A stretch of DNA of 64,000 bases, from NCBI GenBank assembly GCA_006384855.1, contig VCJN01000830.1, forward strand, positions 1 to 64,000. The letters run 5' to 3'. This DNA comes from Tetraselmis striata. Its lineage: Eukaryota > Chlorophyta > Chlorodendrophyceae > Chlorodendrales > Chlorodendraceae. The notes beneath the pieces were generated by a model that saw nothing but the letters and a program-made list of their open reading frames with translations, did no database searches and was not told the DNA's origin. The translations under genes were made by a program, and so were the position numbers. Positions 9,159 through 18,046 of this stretch are shown here, piece after piece. Positions within the stretch are counted from its first letter, which is position 1. The number at the start of each line of letters is the position of its first letter.

Positions 9159-10149
9159 ATGATAAGCCGGATCCTTGTAAATTCAGCGGACAGGTCTCGC
9201 GGGGAGATGTACGACTTTGCGTTTGATATGGGGCGGGGTCGTCTCAACGAGTTTGCCGGTAAACTGGTGCGCTTCGGTGTTGAATGGATAACGCCAGTCG
9301 TGGGGTCATCAATTGGAGCCTCTTATGAACAAAACACTCAGCGGTCGCTATCACTCCTTCTGACGTGCTTGTCGTTTCCGACGATCAACACACACAAGGC
9401 TTGGAATCGGGGTAACAAGGACCCCATCCTGGCGCTCCTGCCCTCGGCTCGCCAGACGGCTTATTACGGGGTAATGGCCGACACGCCATACCTCCAATCG
9501 ACAAGCTGTGGTGGTATAACCCTGGGCGACCAACTGGCGACCCTGGGAGAGCTCCAGTTCAGACTTTTTCAAACACATACCCCCACGTCCCGCGAGATAT
9601 TCCTTTTCAGACCGTTTGATAACGAGGATTTCAGTTTCAGCCTTGTGTTTTGGACAGATGAACCGGAGAGGCCAATCGCCCAAAGCTTCTATCATTTGTG
9701 GGTCAATAGCGGCGACAATCTAGCGACTCTTGTCAACAACGACTCGAGCGTTGTGAGCATCCCGTTCGATTTTAAGACCTTCGAAATGGATCGCACGACC
9801 CCCCTGGAACGTGGCGGTGAGCTATTGCTCACCAGTGTATGTGGACATGGCACTAGGCTCCTTGCCCCCGGGGCTTGTGATATTGACCCCAAGCTTTGTT
9901 ATCGATCCGCACCAAAACCGAAGCGTTTTGGCGTACCTACCTGGGAGCAACGATGACTCAGGCGAAAAGTACTTCGGCTACAAGCAAAACATCAAACCTG
10001 TCTGCAGCGACACGGTGGGTATTCCGATTCGTCCGCCTCTTGACAGCATGGGTTTTCTGACATTGGAGCTCCGGGATGCTGTGTCATACGCGCTCATAAA
10101 CGATGCATCACACTACGTAGTTTGTATAACATTTTACCGAGCGGATTGA
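9159..10149 (+). CDS. Minor capsid (penton-like) protein region
   Basis: Starts at the ATG at 9,159, 14 bp after the capsid gene. The N-terminal signature is SRILVNSADRSRGEMYDF, an opening typical of the penton-like single jelly-roll proteins of PLVs. Later segments include LATLGELQFRLFQ and SFSLVFWTDE. A distal segment holds NRSVLAYLPGSN, GEKYFGYKQN and MGFLTLELRD, the strand pattern of the same or an adjoining virion protein. The protein would occupy the five-fold vertices. The region may be one gene with about one break, or two overlapping genes. Confidence 0.75.
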
Positions 10150-10175
10150 GGAAATTTACTGACCTCGTCATTAAA

Positions 10176-11021
10176 ATGAACCGCCACACCTTAGGGACTT
10201 CAGAACGGAGTATCGAGTTCCCCGGCCCGCTTATCGGGTTTGGGATGAATACAGTTAGGATGGCGTTCGTCGAGCTCTTCGGGAAAGGCTTTTCGATCGA
10301 CCGGGGTCTTCTTTCTGCGCTTCTAACGTCGGTCGAGACAACGTTGTCAGAATCAGACATTGCTTTTCTCTTTGAATTTGAACAAACAATGGTCGTCTCT
10401 CAAGCACACCTTGGCGTGAACACAGTCAACGATATGGGTACGCGCACAGAAACGGACGTTAGTGCAAACATCTCGGGATCGACTCTCTCCTATACATACG
10501 ATGTGGGTGCCCCAAACGCTCTCCGGTACTACTGGATTAGGCTCATCGACGGCAACGGAAACGAGAGCATCACCCCTCTTGGCGCTTATACAACACAAGA
10601 CAACACCGACCCGGTCATCTCCACCTTCACTCTGGCCGCCGGTACCCCAGCTACCTCGGAGATCGCAATCACGATCTCGGCTACCGACAATGACGCGGTA
10701 CAGTCTTTGTACCTATGGGTCTCGGACACTCAAACCACCGCCCCTACAACCGCCGAAATCAAGGCATCGGGGACAGCTTTCGGGGGCACGGTCACTTCGC
10801 ACGTGGTAACGGGGCTATTGCCAGGGACCACGTACTACGGATGGCTACTGGCGAGAGACCAGGTCGGGAACGAGAGCGCAGTCACAGCTTCAACGCCTAC
10901 TACGCTCACAACCGCTGCTGATACCACTCCCCCGACACTATACTCGTCTACGCTGACGGCTACGGCTGGATATGAGGAGACGACCGTCGATATAGGCCTC
11001 TCCTTTTCCGACACGGCATGA
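10176..11021 (+). CDS. Virion fiber protein with fibronectin-III-like domains
   Basis: ATG at 10,176 (cattaaaATGAACC) preferred. About 90 N-terminal residues are unassigned and may be the capsid-anchoring part. They are followed by repeats of FN3-like strands: YYWIRLIDGNGNES, a DPVISTFTL linker, VQSLYLWVSD, VTGLLPGTTYYGWLLARDQVGNES and a DTTPPTLYSS linker. The T-x-Y-x-x-x-x-A/V-D-x-x-G-N-x-S ending is the classical FN3 F/G strand pattern. Such tandem domains on PLV and phage particles bind host glycans or proteins. The product probably decorates the vertex. Confidence 0.65.
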   Translation: MNRHTLGTSERSIEFPGPLIGFGMNTVRMAFVELFGKGFSIDRGLLSALLTSVETTLSESDIAFLFEFEQTMVVSQAHLGVNTVNDMGTRTETDVSANISGSTLSYTYDVGAPNALRYYWIRLIDGNGNESITPLGAYTTQDNTDPVISTFTLAAGTPATSEIAITISATDNDAVQSLYLWVSDTQTTAPTTAEIKASGTAFGGTVTSHVVTGLLPGTTYYGWLLARDQVGNESAVTASTPTTLTTAADTTPPTLYSSTLTATAGYEETTVDIGLSFSDTA

Positions 11022-11039
11022 TCTCTTCGCCTCTAGATA

Positions 11040-11456
11040 ATGAGCAACTCTGTGGTTACCGTTAACATCAGCCAGTTCAGAAGCAACACTCCAACCATTG
11101 CAACCTTCGTGGGGCGAAACACTTTGCTTGGGTTTACGACTTCGATCAAAATAAACTCGTTGGGGTACGAAATATCCGATATTGCAAGCCGTCAAAATCT
11201 TGAGATTGGGTTTAGCGATCCTTCGATACATGGCCAACTTGTATTCCGAAACCTAACAAATGAGCGCCGGCTCCGACTCCGTCAGTATCGACATCGAAAA
11301 TCCGTTATTGCTTCGGTGGCGCGAGTTATCCAGAAAACAACGAAAGATTCATGGGGACGCTTGCCGGTATTTCAAGAAACGGTACGATGCGGTGATATAC
11401 AACAACATTATGATCAGTTTGGCGGTCGGATGCGTTCACATTGTTTTCGGTATTAG
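11040..11456 (+). CDS. Small PLV protein of unknown role
   Basis: Starts ctctagataATGAGC at 11,040, 18 bp after the FN3 gene. The N-terminal 75 residues look protein-like (VTVNISQFRSNT, GRNTLLGFTTSIKINSLGYEI). The C-terminal part overlaps the next gene by almost 200 bp and is Arg-rich, so the real product may be shorter than the 138 aa read here. Family not recognised. Confidence 0.4.
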   Translation: MSNSVVTVNISQFRSNTPTIATFVGRNTLLGFTTSIKINSLGYEISDIASRQNLEIGFSDPSIHGQLVFRNLTNERRLRLRQYRHRKSVIASVARVIQKTTKDSWGRLPVFQETVRCGDIQQHYDQFGGRMRSHCFRY

Positions 11457-11757
11457 GCATACCGGCGAAATCGGTATAGCCGTGACCGTATCCGGGTGCC
11501 TTTCGCTCCTCGCGGGAGCCGTTTCGAGCCTGTCCAGTACAATGGGATGGTCGGAACGTTATAACAAACACGATGAGGTATCCACGAGATACTCCGAGCT
11601 GGTCCGGGAGATCAATATGGAATCATTTTTAAGTTCGGTGGACGACGGGGCGTACCGTAATATTTCTGATTTCATAAGGCACGTCGCGTCGGACATCACG
11701 AGACTGGAGGAAAGGGCGCCCCAGATCCCGAAATCGCTGGAAAATTGCTCTTCATAA
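11260..11757 (+). CDS. Two-TM SLATT-like membrane protein
   Basis: 165 aa from caaATGAGC at 11,260. An N-terminal amphipathic helix (WRELSRKQRKIHGDACRYF) precedes two hydrophobic helices, NNIMISLAVGCVHIVFG (about 46-62) and IAVTVSGCLSLLAGAVSSL (about 70-88). A long helical tail follows (WSERYNKHDEVSTRYSELVREINMES). This layout matches the SLATT superfamily, whose prokaryotic members are pore-forming effectors in conflict systems. Similar two-TM proteins occur uncharacterised in algal giant viruses. A role in virus-host or virus-virus conflict is inference. Confidence 0.6.
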   Translation: MSAGSDSVSIDIENPLLLRWRELSRKQRKIHGDACRYFKKRYDAVIYNNIMISLAVGCVHIVFGIRHTGEIGIAVTVSGCLSLLAGAVSSLSSTMGWSERYNKHDEVSTRYSELVREINMESFLSSVDDGAYRNISDFIRHVASDITRLEERAPQIPKSLENCSS

Positions 11758-11762
11758 GCAAA

Positions 11763-12549
11763 ATGAGCGGCTTCTCGGAGATACGTTTGTATCAGAACAC
11801 CACAAACAACATCCCAGTCGGGTCGTTTACAACGGTGACATCGGATTTCATAGGCACCGCGACCAGCACTATCGACCCCGGTGTGAGCTACGATTACGAT
11901 AACGGTTTGAAAACGGTAACAGGTCTATCGCCCGGAACTCAGTATTGGTTTCGGGTAGAACTCATCGATGGCGAAGGGAACTCGTCGGGAATTCAGCCCC
12001 TGGGTAGCCATACAACCAATAATTTACCCATTCCCGTTCCAGCCCTCACAGCGAATGTTGACCAAGGCTACACATTAACGGCATCCGACGAGGCAAACAA
12101 TAACTACTCGGGATGGTATATATTCAGTCGGGTACACGGTTTCTATCAAGCAGGATGGAATCCCGGTGGGACGGCAAACCCCCCTCACTATGTATCAATA
12201 CAGTTACCCGCGTCAGCGACAGTAAGAAATATAAGAATGTGGCATGTTGAAAGCTAAAAATTATTTAAAAATTACTTCTTGTCGTGTCGAGGGTAGCCAT
12301 GACGGAACGAATTGGACCGTGTTAGCCACATGTACCAACATGGCGCGCACAAAGATTCTCGCCGCGGACAAGACTACAAATACTCTCTTTCAAGCAGATT
12401 TTGATTCGCAAGTAAACGTTGAAGCCGAAGATTGTTACGTGTTTGAAGGAACTGTGACGACACCGGCTTCATACACACACTATAGATTGTACGTGCTTGC
12501 TCATGATGGGAATAGACCGGGAATAGACGAGCTTGTGTTGTTGCCATAA
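11763..12549 (+). CDS. Fiber-type region: FN3-like plus discoidin (F5/8-C)-like segments
   Basis: Opens at gcaaaATGAGC (11,763) with an FN3-like unit (ITVT-type strands, LSPGTQYWFRVELIDGEGNSS). A segment with GWYIFSRVHGFYQ, HYVSIQLPASATVRNIRMW and then VEGSHDGTNWTVLATC and YTHYRLYVLAHDGN follows. The VxGSxDGTNWxxL and YxxYRLYV pairing is characteristic of F5/8 type C (discoidin-like) carbohydrate- or lipid-binding domains. A receptor-binding role is inferred. This is the last gene of the rightward block. The region shows about one break. Confidence 0.6.
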
Positions 12550-12651
12550 AGAACACGGAGGTCATTGGCATATCGATTAACCAGAACTACCCAAATAGAG
12601 TACTGGCATAAGTACTGCGTAATGTACTTTTTGATCACTTCATTTCCCTCG

Positions 12652-12713
12652 CTACTGGGGATTTCTTGGTCACCTTGTCACGGGCCCTATTTATGACCAA
12701 GAAATCACCAAGT
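12652..12713. terminator. Long imperfect hairpin at the PLV right edge
   Basis: A perfect 13-bp inverted repeat (gatttcttggtca at 12,660-12,672 and its complement at 12,694-12,706) is extended by a nearly matching ctac...gg stem outside it, with a loop of about 21 nt. It lies about 110 bp after the last PLV frame. It could act as a transcript 3' end signal or be part of a terminal structure. Confidence 0.5.
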
Positions 12714-12826
12714 AGGGACCCGGCTTAATTATTTTTAATACTGGTCGGCGGCTTTGTGGGGGCGTTTTGTGGTCGGGAATGAGCGAAGCGAATTCTTGAC
12801 CCAAAACACCCCCTCATACTGTAGTC

Positions 12827-13056
12827 AGCTGGCGCAAAGGCATAAGGTGGACTCCCCTTGTGGTGCGGGTGCGTCATGTAGCAGGGCTGCCGCATGCCGT
12901 CCCTAGCGCCGCTGGACATCGGGAAGTCCAAGCGGTACGTGTACTGCGAATACATGTACTGGTAGCTAGCATTCAAACTGGAATCTTAACGTTACCAGTA
13001 CCTACCGGTGACAGAATAGCCCGGTGTAATCAAACCTCTATATTACCAATATGATC
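12827..13056 (-). repeat. 3' terminal repeat of retroelement 1
   Basis: About 225 bp shared in the same orientation with 19,598-19,877. Shared landmarks are agctggcgcaaaggca, ggacatcgggaagtccaagc and acagaatagcccggtgtaat. The inner end (tagaggtttgattacaccggg when read on minus) matches both termini of the second retroelement at 54.1 and 58.7 kb. This defines the family's conserved terminal word. Confidence 0.85.
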
Positions 13057-13887
13057 ATTTAACCATGATGGGGCCGCATTTGCCATCATGCCGTCCATGG
13101 GCGGGCAGCCTGTCGCTGGCGGCCCACTAACCCAAGGGGTAAGCCAGCCGAAGAGCTGCCACGATGCCGCACACGGAAGCGCCGTGGGATTGATGTAGTC
13201 GAGCACGACGCTGGACAACTGCGCCCAACCGCCAAAGTGCTTGATGTTCTGCAGCACCACGCTGATGGCGTACGCCGCAGTGGCCGCGCCCTTGCGGAGA
13301 GAGTGTGACGTCCACACAAACCCAGGAGGCGGGTGCTCCTCCAACATATGTGCCACTAGCTGCAACCAATCTGTAACGGTGGCCGATGTCCACGATGCCG
13401 CCGGCTCGTCGTGGGTCACTGCCCACCGGGCTGCTGGCAGTCCGCGCTGACCGCAGTGAACTGCGCGTGCGGCATCAAAATAGAGCAGCAGGGCCGCAAT
13501 GCGGGGCTGAGCGCGCGCCGGAATCGGACACTGTAACTTACGGTCACGGTGCTGCCCGCGTCTGCCTTTTCGGCTCCGATGGTACAATGGGATTGTACCA
13601 TCGACAGTAACCGTCAAATCGCCTGTTTGGCAGGCTACGCCGGCCTTGCCACGCGCGTAGAACACACACATGGCAACGACTGCCATCGCGGCGCGGAACA
13701 AGAGGATACGAGGAAGCTGGTCGCGGGTCCATGTGGGTCCGAACTCCTCATGCAGGGTCTCCGCCAACCGCAACGTCCGTGTGATCAACCGGGCGGGCAC
13801 GTCGGTGCGGACCACAGGCGGGTCTGGCTCAACTTGCGACGCCGCGAGGCCCTTTCTCACCTTGCTGATGAGTTCGCCTTGCGCCAC
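13030..13887 (-). CDS. Tyrosine recombinase of retroelement 1 (catalytic part)
   Basis: The frame reads 285 aa. The C-terminal catalytic signature is VWTSHSLRKGAATAAY, the H-x-L-R-K-G box of DIRS-type tyrosine recombinases, followed by IKHFGGWAQLSSVVLDYI, which supplies the W/H-type residue and the nucleophilic Tyr. An N-terminal SAM-like DNA-binding part lies just upstream (14,250-13,930; TASTYGSTIRPFLHLC). The enzyme joins the circular cDNA of the element to the genome without a target duplication. The symbol is left blank because element genes have no standard name. Confidence 0.85.
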   Translation of the reverse strand: MAQGELISKVRKGLAASQVEPDPPVVRTDVPARLITRTLRLAETLHEEFGPTWTRDQLPRILLFRAAMAVVAMCVFYARGKAGVACQTGDLTVTVDGTIPLYHRSRKGRRGQHRDRKLQCPIPARAQPRIAALLLYFDAARAVHCGQRGLPAARWAVTHDEPAASWTSATVTDWLQLVAHMLEEHPPPGFVWTSHSLRKGAATAAYAISVVLQNIKHFGGWAQLSSVVLDYINPTALPCAASWQLFGWLTPWVSGPPATGCPPMDGMMANAAPSWLNDHIGNIEV

Positions 13888-14299
13888 CGGCTCCGCGCCG
13901 TGGTCGCGGTAGAAACCGTTGATCGCGGAAAGCTAAGGCTGCATACTGGCTGCCTTGACCGTTCCCCACAAACCCTGCCACGCGATGTAGCGCGCGACGG
14001 TTGCCGCCGTGCCATCCAGGGGAGACACACCCAGCTCAGCGCATAAATGTAGGAATGGGCGGATGGTACTGCCGTACGTACTGGCGGTAGTCTCTGCCCA
14101 CGCCGACGCGTTCAAATGAAACGCCGTTTCGCCGAGTTGGTCGTTACCTAGTATTGAACGCATGTACGGACTCATAGTAGCTGCCCACGGGTTCGTGCCG
14201 GTGGTCTGGATGTCCAACAGGTTTTTTGCCTGCGGCACGCGTGGTGCGCGCGCGGGCCTGACATGCGTAGCACCTCGTACCGGGAACAACGCCAAGGTT

Positions 14300-15430
14300 G
14301 CGCCCACTGATCCGCGGCGCAGGTGCAGCCATGACGGTATGGCACACGGAAGACACTCACTGCCCATCGCGGCGCTCCGGGCATATCGCGCCCTGCCCTC
14401 CGCCCCGGCCGAAAAAGATCGCGGCGAGGCAGTACCACGCGCTCCGCCACCGCCATCTCGGTAAGTGCATGGTGCCACACCTTGCCCTCCCAGCGAGGGG
14501 CCACGACGGTAGCGGCCGCGCCGCTCTGTCGCAGCTTCTACACCAGGTCTGGCAGAAGCGGCCAAGGGGGGGTTGCAGTTGTTGTTCTCGCGACGCCACT
14601 CCGCATCGGACAGGTGCAGGGAGTCCACCGCCTCGCAGCCGGGGTCCAACCACGCAGCGTTGTATCGTGGTAGCATCGCGTTCAGGGTTGATGCGAACCG
14701 ATGGACGGAGTGCGCACCCCACATTGCCTCCAGCTCTGCGACCATGACGGGGTCTAGTTGCCATCAGTCGTAGCTGTCGAGGTGTCGGCTCAGTCGATCC
14801 GCCTAGACGTTCGCGGCGGACCGGATGTAGCGGGCTCTGATGTGTACGCCTTGTTGTCCAGCATGTACCATAGCTTGCGTAGTTCCGCCATCATCGCCGG
14901 AGAGCGGGAGGTGAGGCCAGCAAGGACGTTGCACACCGCCTGGTTGTCCTCGTGCCGCAACACACGGCGACCGGCGAGATGCGGCGGGAAAGACTCCACT
15001 GCCAGCCGGACGGCCTTCAATTCTTTCCAGGTGATGTGCTGGCGCTCGTCGGCTGCCCCCCAAAACCCCCGCGCCTCCAGCATGCCATTCAGCACCGCAC
15101 CCCAACCGTAGCCGGAGCTGTCGCAGTGCATGTAAGCTGTCTCCACAGGGCGGTGAATAGGGCGGCCGTTGGCCTGAGTCGGCACGGCGGTCCACCACTG
15201 CAGATCGCGCCGCAGCTGGTGTGTCACGCACACTCGGCCGCCCCACTTGGAGCCCACCACGTCGTGAAGCTCCCGCAGGTAGAAGCGCGCGGCCGGGATT
15301 GACAAGAAAAAGGTATTGAGCCCGTCCAGCGAGCGACTGCAGCTCCCGCACGGGTAGCCAACGGGCGTCGCGGGCCACGCGCTGCAGCAATTGCTTGGCT
15401 TGGCGCGCGAGTTTGTCCACCGGGGCATGA
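14300..15430 (-). other. RNase H and connector domain of retroelement 1
   Basis: The RNase H part (about 15,230-14,880) shows TAYMHCDSSGYGWGAVL with the catalytic Asp, then HITWKELKAVRLAVESF with the catalytic Glu, and VLRHEDNQAVCNVL with a third acidic residue. Downstream frames resemble the connector found between RNase H and recombinase in this class (NPP...W and LAGRARCGTMH-type segments). Confidence 0.75.
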
Positions 15431-15474
15431 AAATATCCCGTGGCTGTGTCGATGTCGATGTCCACCCCCAGGTG

Positions 15475-16308
15475 CTAGCCGTACTGGACCGGCTCCCACA
15501 GCCCTTTGGCGGGGTTGCGCAGCAGGCCCAGGCTGTCCATCAAGTCGGCGACGCGCTGGCGGAGCTCTAGCGCCTCCGGCTCCAACGAGGCGATCAACAA
15601 GAAATCGTCGACGTATGGTAAGATGCGCGCTCCCCTCCGCCGCCCGCGGCGCGACCGCGGGACATTGCCAGGCGCAGCGGGGGTAGTCGGTGAGCGTAGG
15701 TGCTTGACGAACGTCATCGTGAACGTCGTGAAGTAGTAAGGGCTGAGCGACCAGCCCATGGGAAGGGCGCACAGCCGGTAGAGGGTCCCGCGGATGTTGA
15801 CCGTGAAGTAGTTGCGGTCGGAGGGCGCGATGCCCACGGCATAGAAGCCGTCTTGCAGGTCGAACGAAAACATGTAGTCCCCTTTCGCGGTCAGGTGTCG
15901 GACGCCCATGAGTGTCTCCATCCGTAGTCGCTTGCGCGCGCAGAAGGTGTTGAGCACGCGGAGGTCGATTATGAAACGCCACTGGTTGTCGCCGGGTTTC
16001 GGAACGAAGAACGCCCGGGACACCCACCATGCGCACGACGACTTCTCCCACGCGCCGGCCGCCGTAAAGCGTCTTAGTTTGGCGGTGGGGAACTTGAGTT
16101 GGGTAGGGGTTGCGTCGTTGAACGAGACGCCTTGGTTGGACCTTGGGGGTGGCCGGTTGTAGCGGAAAGAAGGCACGCGTACGCCATCCCGTATCCAACT
16201 CGTCACTTGCGCGCTCGCGCCGATGTCTCGCCATTGCCGCCAACTCCGCCCTACGCGGTGACACATATAGTCGGAGTCGGGGCAACGGCTGTCGGTGCGG
16301 CGCGCCAC
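15475..16308 (-). CDS. Reverse transcriptase of retroelement 1
   Basis: 277 aa read. Reverse transcriptase motifs in order: SRAFFVPKPGDNQWRFIIDLRVLN (block 1-2), FSFDLQDGFYAVGI (block A, catalytic Asp), LCALPMGWSLSPYYFTTF (block B) and ILPYVDDFLLIA (block C, YVDD). It copies the element RNA into cDNA. The sequence type is DIRS/TOC rather than copia or gypsy, judged by its coupling to the tyrosine recombinase downstream. Confidence 0.88.
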   Translation of the reverse strand: MARRTDSRCPDSDYMCHRVGRSWRQWRDIGASAQVTSWIRDGVRVPSFRYNRPPPRSNQGVSFNDATPTQLKFPTAKLRRFTAAGAWEKSSCAWWVSRAFFVPKPGDNQWRFIIDLRVLNTFCARKRLRMETLMGVRHLTAKGDYMFSFDLQDGFYAVGIAPSDRNYFTVNIRGTLYRLCALPMGWSLSPYYFTTFTMTFVKHLRSPTTPAAPGNVPRSRRGRRRGARILPYVDDFLLIASLEPEALELRQRVADLMDSLGLLRNPAKGLWEPVQYG

Positions 16309-16312
16309 ACCG

Positions 16313-17020
16313 TCAGCCGCCGTTCTTGTCGCGGTTCTTGGCGTCCGCCTCGCGGCGTTGGTGCTGCCGCCTCTCGCGCGCCGCCTTGTCCTTTTCCTTC
16401 CGCGCCTTGTCGCGGTCGGTGTCGCGCTCCGCTGCTTGCCTCAAGGTCGCTGATGCCTGTGCCTTGGCCGCAGCCGCAGCCGCGAGGCCGACCTCGAGGC
16501 GCTTGTCCTCGAGCGCTGCCAGGAGGCCATCGACGACGTTGGCGGAGCGCTCATGCTCGGCGGTGTCGAAGACTCGGGAGTAGATGAGTCGCTTGGCGAC
16601 TTGCTCCTCGGGGGTGAGGGCCTTCTTGGCCTTGAAGCGTCGAAGGTAGGTGAGCCTGGCCTCATCCGCGTCTTCCACTGCTTCAAGCGTGCGATGCGCG
16701 GCGTCGAGTAGGTCGAGGGCGTTGGCACGGTCTTGGGTGGGGGTATCGGGCGCGCGAAGCGTAGCCATAGCTGTCTTAGCCACCGCGTTAGCGGCGGCGC
16801 GGTAGACGCCATAGCACAGCAGGTGGCGGTACTTCTCGCGCGACGCAGTTTTGTTGGCCTCAGTGAGATAGCGGTCGGCCTCGTCGTTACGGGGCCGCCA
16901 GAGGCTTGGGCGTGTGGCGCCGACCGGGGGGGGGGGGGGGGGGGGGGGGGCGAGCAGTCTTGGTACGCCCGGGGCAAGAGGTCTTCCCAATCCCGAGGTC
17001 GATGAATACGGCCGCGGCGT
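16313..17020 (-). CDS. Gag-like protein of retroelement 1
   Basis: A helical, charged protein matching the corresponding region of retroelement 2 (shared LTYLRRFxxKxxLTxEExVAxRLxY-type core and VDGLLAALxDKxLEV). Upstream the word RPRDWEDLLPRAY matches DPRDWIDVLPRAY in element 2. The match ends at about 17,020, where kinase-like host sequence begins. A proline run reflects a pure G tract at 16,926-16,950. The tail is Arg/Lys-rich (DKARKEKDKAARERRQHQRRE), fitting RNA binding. Confidence 0.7.
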   Translation of the reverse strand, partial: TPRPYSSTSGLGRPLAPGVPRLLAPPPPPPPPVGATRPSLWRPRNDEADRYLTEANKTASREKYRHLLCYGVYRAAANAVAKTAMATLRAPDTPTQDRANALDLLDAAHRTLEAVEDADEARLTYLRRFKAKKALTPEEQVAKRLIYSRVFDTAEHERSANVVDGLLAALEDKRLEVGLAAAAAAKAQASATLRQAAERDTDRDKARKEKDKAARERRQHQRREADAKNRDKNGG

Positions 17021-18046
17021 CGCGCGCGGACCCCCGTAGCAGCTTCATCAACCCGCAATACATCCAGAGCGCGGAGTACCGCGCCGCCAGCGACGTCTAC
17101 AGCGTGGGCGTGTCCATCCTGCTGGCGCTGCTGGGCCGCACGTGAGTTCTGGCCGGCGCCCCGGGTGAATGCCGCTGGTGCTGATGCGGCGACTGTATTC
17201 CGTCTATCCCTCTCTCTTTGCACCCAAAAGAATGGTGAGATGACATTTGACCTGGCGTGGCTGTGTTGGGCAGGGAGCCGACCGGCATGGTTGATGAGGT
17301 GAAGGACGCCAAGGATGACGGAGTGGAGATGGACCTGCTGGACCGCCGGCCCGGCGCCGGTCAGTGGGACAGGGGAAAGGCGGCCAGCGTGATGCGCCTG
17401 GCGCTGCAGTGTGTGCACTCCAACCAGAGCCGCAGGTGAGGACTCACCGCGTGCCGTACGCTGCCAGTGCGCGGACGCGGTGGTGTTTGATGTTGATAGG
17501 AACTAGGGGCGTCGGCGCGGTGTTATTAAGAACTTGGTGCGAATAAGAACTTGCCCTACTTGTCAGAGGTCAAATGTAGACGAAACTATGGCGAATGGTC
17601 TCAATAGTAGGCTGCGTGCAAGCCCAATTAGAGGCTTCTAATACGGGGTATTATGGGTGCGCCGTAGCTGATTTTGAAATGTTATGGATAGGCATGCCAA
17701 AGCGCTTGAGGATCCATGCTGAGCTGCATGTGGTTGGGAACGGCCCGGGCCAAGCTTGGCGGATGTGGTGGAGCAGCTGGCGGAGTTCAAGGACGCGCGG
17801 GCTCCCGCCCAGAGTGACGCCCGACCGGCAGCGGGCCCCGCGCTGGACATGGAGGAGTGGCTCATCTGCCCGATCACACAGGACATCATGGCGGACCCCG
17901 TGCTTGCGGAGGATGGCTACACGTTTGAGAGGGAGGCGATCGCGGCGCACTTTCGCCGCCGCGCAGTGTCCCCCATGACCAACCTGCCCATCGGCACTGC
18001 CGTTCTCCCAAACCGCATTGTGAAGTCGATGGTGGAAGAGTGGTAG
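17020..18046 (+). pseudogene. Protein kinase/U-box fragment (PUB-type), 5' part missing
   Basis: Three plausible exons: from about 17,020 to 17,141, 17,274-17,435 and 17,754-18,046 (TAG), with GT-AG introns and consistent phases. Exon 1 encodes the activation-segment end and helix F of a kinase (FINPQYIQSAEY, SDVYSVGVSILLALLGRT). Exon 2 gives the C-lobe (VMRLALQCVHSNQSR). Exon 3 starts SLADVVEQLAEF and continues into a complete U-box (WLICPITQDIMADPV, GYTFEREAI, SPMTNLPIG). U-box kinases of plants couple a receptor-like kinase domain to E2-dependent ubiquitination in this order. The N-lobe and catalytic loop are absent. Sequence upstream is the retroelement gag, so it is a truncated copy, probably non-functional. 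Confidence 0.75.

Larger units (their letters stand above)
1..12720. mobile_element. Integrated Polinton-like virus (PLV), partial at left edge
   Basis: Family call rests on a morphogenesis module in one block: an A32/FtsK-HerA-type packaging ATPase, a long capsid protein, a penton-like protein, and small basic and hydrophobic virion proteins, all intronless. A second block of fiber and attachment genes runs divergently from about 6.03 kb. No polymerase, primase-helicase, integrase or protease is recognisable, so those genes are either beyond the left edge or absent. The right limit is placed near 12.7 kb, after the last fiber-type frame and a hairpin; the retroelement terminal repeat begins at 12,827. 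No terminal inverted repeat can be matched because only one end is visible. Most frames are long and open. The copy looks fairly young, with perhaps two to four breaks, mainly in fiber genes. Confidence 0.85.
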
